Assembly (NCBI GenBank): GCA_016278515.1
Contig: JADQBR010000036.1
Span: 62,001 to 126,000, forward strand
Reading direction: 5' to 3'
DNA length: 64,000 bases
From: Bacillota bacterium
GTDB lineage: Bacteria > Bacillota > JADQBR01
This document shows positions 60,492 through 64,000 of this stretch, in pieces. The translations under genes were made by a program, and so were the position numbers. A model generated the notes under the pieces. That model ran no database searches. It saw only the letters and a list, made by a program, of their open reading frames with translations, and had not been told where the DNA came from. Within the stretch, counting starts at the first letter, position 1. Every line of letters begins with the position of its first letter.

Positions 60492-60508
60492 TTAGCTATC
60501 CCCTCCTT

Positions 60509-61882
60509 TCAGCGGACTAGTGCGTTAGCGACCAATTCACTAATACCCGCATACCGCACAGGGAGATTAAAATGATTAATTATGTCCCTGAATTGACCTT
60601 TACAGTTTGAGCAGGCCAGTGCAACTACTTGTGCACCATTATCTTTTATCTGCGCAGCTTTGACCTTGCCGTAGTACTCCATACGAAACTTCTTAAAATC
60701 ACCTTTTTCCATGATGGCAAAACCGCTTCCCCCACCGCAGCAATAGCTCATCTCCCGATTGGGGTACATCTCCCGGAAATCTAAACACGAAGCCTCTAGG
60801 ATACGCCTTGGTTGTTCGTATAATCCAGATAATCTTCCGTATTTACACGCATCGTGATAGGTGACTGGGTCAGGATTTTTGCTGGGATCCACCTTTATTC
60901 TTCCTTGTTTGATCCATTCATCCATTAACTCCAGAATACTTTTAACCTCAAAAGGCCGCTCCTCTTTGGGAATTAAACGTTGAACCAAATATTTCATAGC
61001 TTCATAAGCGTGGCCGCATTCCCCTATTACCAGGGTATCTGCCCCTAGCTTTTTAGTGGTTTCAATCTGAGCCTTAATAACCTCAGTAAACTCTACATCA
61101 CTAAAAAATAATCCATAGTTTACAGCATCATTAACACCAGTATCCGGCGAATTCAAAGTCCAATCCACTCCTGCCGCATTGAACACCTCGGCGGCTCCCA
61201 TGACGGTTTCACTGAAGGCCATATAATCTCCGGCGTTATGCATTAGCAAAAAATTAGACCCTTCTTTATCCACCGGAATTTCCAATTCATACCCTCGGGT
61301 ATCTTCTATATCCTCTTCCAAAAACTCAATCATATTTTTAAACGCCGGGGTAGCAGCACCAGTTGCATTGCCCATTTTTAGCTGCAGCTGAGTGCCTTTT
61401 TCTTTTAGTTCATCCGGAGCAATTCCAATGGCATCCAGTATTTTGCGTCCCTCTCTTACTAATAAACCATTATCTATAGCTACTGGACAAACGTAGGCGC
61501 ATCTTCGGCAGACAGTACAACGGTAAAAGCTTTCTGCCAGCTCATTCAGCTTAGCTTCCGTCAGGTCCTCTGCACCAACCAAAAACGGTAAGTGACGTCC
61601 GGTAAAAGTAAAGTACCGCTGGTAAATCTTTCGGAGCATATCAGCACGCTGCACCGGATGATAAATCTGCTCCTTTTTTTCCTGATAAACAGGGCAGACC
61701 TCTGCACAGGTGCCACATTTCATGCAATTTTCTAAGGATAATAGATAGGGCAAATAAAAGGTCCAATTATCTTGACTACTTAATGAGCTTTCCATTGCCT
61801 TTAGAAAACTGGGGACTCTTTCATCCTGGGGCTTTAAAATACGATCAGACAGCACTCGATATTCGTCAAACAATTTATTCAT
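60509..61882 (-). CDS. DsrK-like/HdrD-like iron-sulfur protein (second copy)
   Basis: A 457-residue protein with two ferredoxin motifs (CMKCGTCAEVCPVY and CTVCRRCAYVCPVA) and a complete CCG region (DACKYGRLSG, SYCCGGGSGF and ALACSNCKG). It is shorter than the 530-residue DsrK of the same locus and could be the DsrK of a DsrMK-only complex or a TmcB-like protein. It overlaps the membrane subunit gene by four bases. Partner function is inferred from the fused order membrane subunit-DsrK-like-ferredoxin-dsrAB. Confidence 0.85.
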   Translation of the reverse strand: MNKLFDEYRVLSDRILKPQDERVPSFLKAMESSLSSQDNWTFYLPYLLSLENCMKCGTCAEVCPVYQEKKEQIYHPVQRADMLRKIYQRYFTFTGRHLPFLVGAEDLTEAKLNELAESFYRCTVCRRCAYVCPVAIDNGLLVREGRKILDAIGIAPDELKEKGTQLQLKMGNATGAATPAFKNMIEFLEEDIEDTRGYELEIPVDKEGSNFLLMHNAGDYMAFSETVMGAAEVFNAAGVDWTLNSPDTGVNDAVNYGLFFSDVEFTEVIKAQIETTKKLGADTLVIGECGHAYEAMKYLVQRLIPKEERPFEVKSILELMDEWIKQGRIKVDPSKNPDPVTYHDACKYGRLSGLYEQPRRILEASCLDFREMYPNREMSYCCGGGSGFAIMEKGDFKKFRMEYYGKVKAAQIKDNGAQVVALACSNCKGQFRDIINHFNLPVRYAGISELVANALVR

Positions 61883-62544
61883 TGAGGTTCACCCCACTTG
61901 ACCTTGTGATACGTAAAATATTTCGCTGCGAAATGACTCATTCTGCTGAAAGGCATATACAGTATAAAAATCTGCAGTAACAACAGCGGCAAAAAAATAG
62001 CAGAATTAATTGCTGTATCAGGGTTAAAACTGGCTAGGCCCCTGATATAATCCTTTAAAACCAAGTATTGGACTGGTATGTTGCTGGTTAAAGTAGTTAA
62101 CCCAATTGCTGCCAGCATTACTAATTGAATATAATCCTGTGGCGCAGAAATGCTGCGCAATTCTTTGAAAGATAAGCGAACTATTATTAACCCCAAAGCA
62201 CCTAATGTTAACAAAACTGCGCCGGCAAAACCAAATAATACTGACCGGGGAAGTCCGGCTGTTAACAGAAGTAAGCCAATAAGACCATGATAAATCCCCC
62301 AGTGCATTGCTAAAGAAGGCAGCCATATTTTACGGTTGTGTAAAAACAGGCTGTGCAATATGACTACTTCCACAATTAGCTCACCAATTTGTTCAGCATT
62401 GCTTTGTGGATATGGGAATAACTCCCAATGAAGATTTCTCGGGCTTTTAGCCCATTTCCTGATTTTCCAATAGAACCCTAGTAAAAAAATAGCAGCTGTC
62501 ATGTACGGCATTAAATCTGTCACAAAATATTTAACAGCATTCAC
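61879..62544 (-). CDS. DsrM-like/NarI-like cytochrome b membrane subunit (short form)
   Basis: A 221-residue membrane protein with about six helices. Candidate heme ligands are seen in VVILHSLFLHNRKIW and LAMHWGIYHGLIG, and SRMSHFAAKYFTYHK is close to the end. It lacks the N-terminal 80 residues of the longer DsrM at 49921-50919. TmcC is an alternative. The ATG at 62544 uses a ribosome-binding site AAGGTGA that overlaps the stop codon of the 63-aa ORF. It is the first membrane subunit gene of the operon. Confidence 0.85.
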   Translation of the reverse strand: MNAVKYFVTDLMPYMTAAIFLLGFYWKIRKWAKSPRNLHWELFPYPQSNAEQIGELIVEVVILHSLFLHNRKIWLPSLAMHWGIYHGLIGLLLLTAGLPRSVLFGFAGAVLLTLGALGLIIVRLSFKELRSISAPQDYIQLVMLAAIGLTTLTSNIPVQYLVLKDYIRGLASFNPDTAINSAIFLPLLLLQIFILYMPFSRMSHFAAKYFTYHKVKWGEPQ

Positions 62545-62550
62545 CTAAGA

Positions 62551-62742
62551 TCACCTTCTTACCATAAATTTATTGTGCTTGTTATCACAATCACAATCCT
62601 GCAATTGCTCCATGCGCGTAGGATACAAAAGCACCTTGTAAAAAAAATCTTTCAGGAGCCGTGTTCCGGAACATTTCTCTTCTATTGTGTTATAAATATA
62701 TGCGAGCTGCTCCAACGTAGTATTTTGAAAAAGAAATATCAC
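62551..62742 (-). CDS. Possible 63-aa leader protein of the dsr operon
   Basis: A 63-codon frame from a GTG at 62742 to a TGA at 62551. It has an amphipathic start (TTLEQLAYIYNTIEEKC), then KDFFYKVLLYPTRMEQLQDC and a CDCDNKHN tail. The stop codon overlaps the ribosome-binding site of the next gene, so translation of the two would be coupled. No clear ribosome-binding site precedes the GTG. I do not recognise a family; it may be real or a chance frame. Confidence 0.4.
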   Translation of the reverse strand: MIFLFQNTTLEQLAYIYNTIEEKCSGTRLLKDFFYKVLLYPTRMEQLQDCDCDNKHNKFMVRR

Positions 62743-62867
62743 CCATAAGTTATAGTTATAAATCCATTTACTCCAACATTAACTACAAAGGAGATTATTC
62801 TTATTAAGCTCTTAGGCAGATAATGCCTTTTGCTCCCAAAAATAATTCTTAAGTTTCAATAAAATAA

Positions 62868-62893
62868 GCAGTCCAGATTCATCTCCGGACTGC
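62868..62893 (-). promoter_or_regulatory. Leader hairpin of the dsr operon, candidate attenuator
   Basis: On the minus strand GCAGTCC and GGACTGC pair as a perfect seven-bp stem, with an inner AGAT/ATCT pairing, and TTATTTTATT follows. The hairpin begins about 33 bases after the predicted transcription start, well before the first gene. The U-rich tail is interrupted, so it could be a weak terminator, a processing site or a protein target. Confidence 0.55.
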
Positions 62894-62932
62894 CGTCTCT
62901 TGGATTTCCATATTTTCTTTTATTTTAATTTT

Positions 62933-62961
62933 AGTATACCAATTATGCTTGTACATGTGAA
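62933..62961 (-). promoter_or_regulatory. Sigma-A-type promoter of the dsr operon
   Basis: On the minus strand TTCACA (62956-62961), a 17-base spacer and TATACT (62933-62938) preceded by TGG give a strong sigma-A-like promoter with extended -10. It would start the transcript near 62926, which leads into the dsr run to dsrN. Confidence 0.7.
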
Positions 62962-62990
62962 ATACAAATACAAAATAATTATTATTACCT

Positions 62991-63021
62991 ATGCTTATAA
63001 ATAATTTGTTTCTATATGCAT
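62991..63021. promoter_or_regulatory. Imperfect palindrome between the LysR gene and the dsr promoter
   Basis: ATGCTTATA (62991-62999) and TATATGCAT (63013-63021) are inverted with eight of nine matches and a 13-base centre. It lies upstream of both the LysR -10 element and the dsr -35 element and fits a LysR-type binding site, though this is inference. Confidence 0.4.
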
Positions 63022-63033
63022 CCAGTTTTGTTA

Positions 63034-63039
63034 TATAAT
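63034..63039 (+). promoter_or_regulatory. -10 element of the LysR gene
   Basis: TATAAT sits 22 bases before the ATG, with AAGGAGAGATAATCT as ribosome-binding site. The -35 element is not clear, consistent with a weak or regulated promoter. Confidence 0.45.
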
Positions 63040-63060
63040 GTGATTAAGGAGAGATAATCT

Positions 63061-64000
63061 ATGGATACACGATTATTAATATTTAAAACTGTAGCAGACC
63101 TACAAAGTTTTTCTCGGGCAGCGGAAGTGCTTCACATTTCCCAACCGGCTATTAGTCATAACATTCAGGCCCTGGAAGAGTATTATGGCTGTACTTTATT
63201 CCACCGCAGCACAAGACAGGTGATGCTGTCTAACTGCGGCAAAATCTTATATCAATATGCAAAACAGTTGTTAAATCTTTATGAAACCGCTGCAGAAACG
63301 ATGCAAGAGATGAATCACGTACCACGTGGCAAACTAAGCCTAGGGGCCAGCCAAACTATAGGTGACTATGTAGTACCTCAGCTTACAGCTTCATATGCTG
63401 GGGAATACCCGCAAATACAGATTTTAGCAGAAATAGCCAATACAACTGAAATAATCGCTCGCCTCCATAATCATTCCATTCAAATGGCTTTAGTTGAATT
63501 TTATGTAGATGATCCAACTGTAAGGTTAAAACCCTTTATGGACGACAAACTTGTATTAATTACACATCCTTCTCACCCATGGCATAAAGGAAACCATGTT
63601 ACCCTAGAAAAATTGGTAACACAGCCATTTATCATTCGCGAAGAAGGCTCTGGGACACGCCAGGTGGTTGAAGATAATTTGCTAGCAGCAGGAGTAGCTA
63701 TTAAAGACTTCCCTCTGCATATTGTGTTAGGCAGCAATCAGGCCGTCAAAGTGGCAGTACAAAGCGGCTTAGGAATTGCTGTTTTATCCAATGCTGCGGT
63801 TGAGAGGGAGTGTGAATACGGACTGCTTGCTAGACTCGAAATAGAGGGTCTAAGCATAAAACGCAAATTTTACACTGCCAACCTGAAAGGAGATAAACCC
63901 GATCTCCCCACAAGGCTTTTCTTGGACTTATTAAAACAAAAATATAATTACAATGCTTTTATAACAGGCTTTCTTCTTCTATTTTGTTTTTTGTTTTGCT
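63061..64000 (+). CDS. LysR-family transcriptional regulator (partial at right edge)
   Basis: At least 313 codons with no stop before the window end. The N-terminal winged helix-turn-helix (DTRLLIFKTVADLQSFSRAA, EVLHISQPAISHNIQALEEY) and the effector domain (GKLSLGASQTIGDYVVPQLT, PFIIREEGSGTRQVVEDNLL, GSNQAVKVAVQSGLGIAVLS) are typical of the CysL/YwfK-type LysR proteins. It diverges from the dsr operon, so it is a strong candidate regulator of sulfite reduction genes. The last 20 residues in this frame are hydrophobic and may extend past the real stop of homologues. Confidence 0.9.
   Translation, partial: MDTRLLIFKTVADLQSFSRAAEVLHISQPAISHNIQALEEYYGCTLFHRSTRQVMLSNCGKILYQYAKQLLNLYETAAETMQEMNHVPRGKLSLGASQTIGDYVVPQLTASYAGEYPQIQILAEIANTTEIIARLHNHSIQMALVEFYVDDPTVRLKPFMDDKLVLITHPSHPWHKGNHVTLEKLVTQPFIIREEGSGTRQVVEDNLLAAGVAIKDFPLHIVLGSNQAVKVAVQSGLGIAVLSNAAVERECEYGLLARLEIEGLSIKRKFYTANLKGDKPDLPTRLFLDLLKQKYNYNAFITGFLLLFCFLFC

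Noticed and set aside
60178-60495. 105-codon plus-strand frame over the ferredoxin and dsrA start
   Set aside because: Antisense to a ferredoxin with clear cysteine motifs; no ribosome-binding site.
52842-62544. Oxidative-type (sulfur-oxidising) dsr locus
   Set aside because: dsrD is present and dsrEFH and dsrL are absent, which favours the reductive type.
1-64000. tRNA, rRNA, prophage, insertion sequence or complete transposase
   Set aside because: None was recognisable by eye; a dedicated search (tRNAscan, ISfinder) would be decisive.

Overview
The window reads as one chromosomal block of an anaerobic, motile, low-GC Bacillota, probably a Desulfotomaculum/Desulfitibacter/Desulfosporosinus-type sulfite or sulfate reducer. 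Evidence: strong GGAGG ribosome-binding sites with many GTG/TTG starts, the CsrA-FliW-FlgM flagellar logic of Gram-positives, a complete dissimilatory sulfite reductase (Dsr) locus with DsrD and two-cysteine DsrC, and the anaerobic (early cobalt) B12 route. No tRNA, rRNA, CRISPR or prophage was seen. Nearly all genes lie on the minus strand, so transcription runs from high to low coordinates; only vapBC and the LysR gene at the right edge are on the plus strand.

Right end (48.4-64 kb): a partial LysR regulator diverges from a long dsr operon that starts at a good sigma-A-like promoter (62933-62961) followed by a hairpin-containing leader. Order: 63-aa ORF, short DsrM-like and DsrK-like pair, 2x[4Fe-4S] ferredoxin, dsrA, dsrB, dsrD, an unannotated 53-aa gene, dsrC, a CoA-disulfide reductase-rhodanese fusion, an RsbRD-domain protein, then dsrK-J-O-P-M and dsrN. 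The layout suggests electrons from menaquinol and perhaps NADH/ferredoxin reaching DsrC and DsrAB, with DsrN a probable siroheme amidase. Having both a separate DsrMK-like pair and a full K-J-O-P-M set, with dsrM last, is notable.

45.3-48.1 kb: a two-helix membrane protein, a YeiH-type putative sulfate/sulfur-anion exporter and a nitrilase-family amidohydrolase. 31.2-45.2 kb: a cobalamin riboswitch with a downstream intrinsic terminator precedes cbiMNQO (cobalt uptake) and cbiD-E-T-cobI-cobM-cbiG-cobJ-cobK-cbiX-cbiC-cobB-cobO-cobA/hemD. This makes precorrin-2, shared by B12 and siroheme, so the B12 and dsr loci are metabolically linked.

17.5-31.1 kb: dacF, cheW-cheA-cheB, then flgM-flgN-flgK-flgL-fliW-csrA-flaG-fliD-fliT-like-FlaG-like-fliS behind a perfect sigma-28 (SigD) promoter, and flagellin behind a second one. 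The flagellin leader has a hairpin presenting GGA, as expected for CsrA control. 6.4-17.4 kb: a legionaminic-acid-type flagellin glycosylation cluster (Maf transferase, NeuD-like acyltransferase, PtmE, LegF, LegB, LegC, LegG, LegI) that includes a B12-binding radical SAM enzyme and an unrecognised helical protein. 4.4-6.3 kb: two toxin-antitoxin pairs (VapBC, flanked by related 29-bp repeats, and MntA-HepT). 1-4.2 kb: a chemoreceptor with a C-terminal hemerythrin domain, FlhB-like and FliK-like proteins, flgB and partial flgC.
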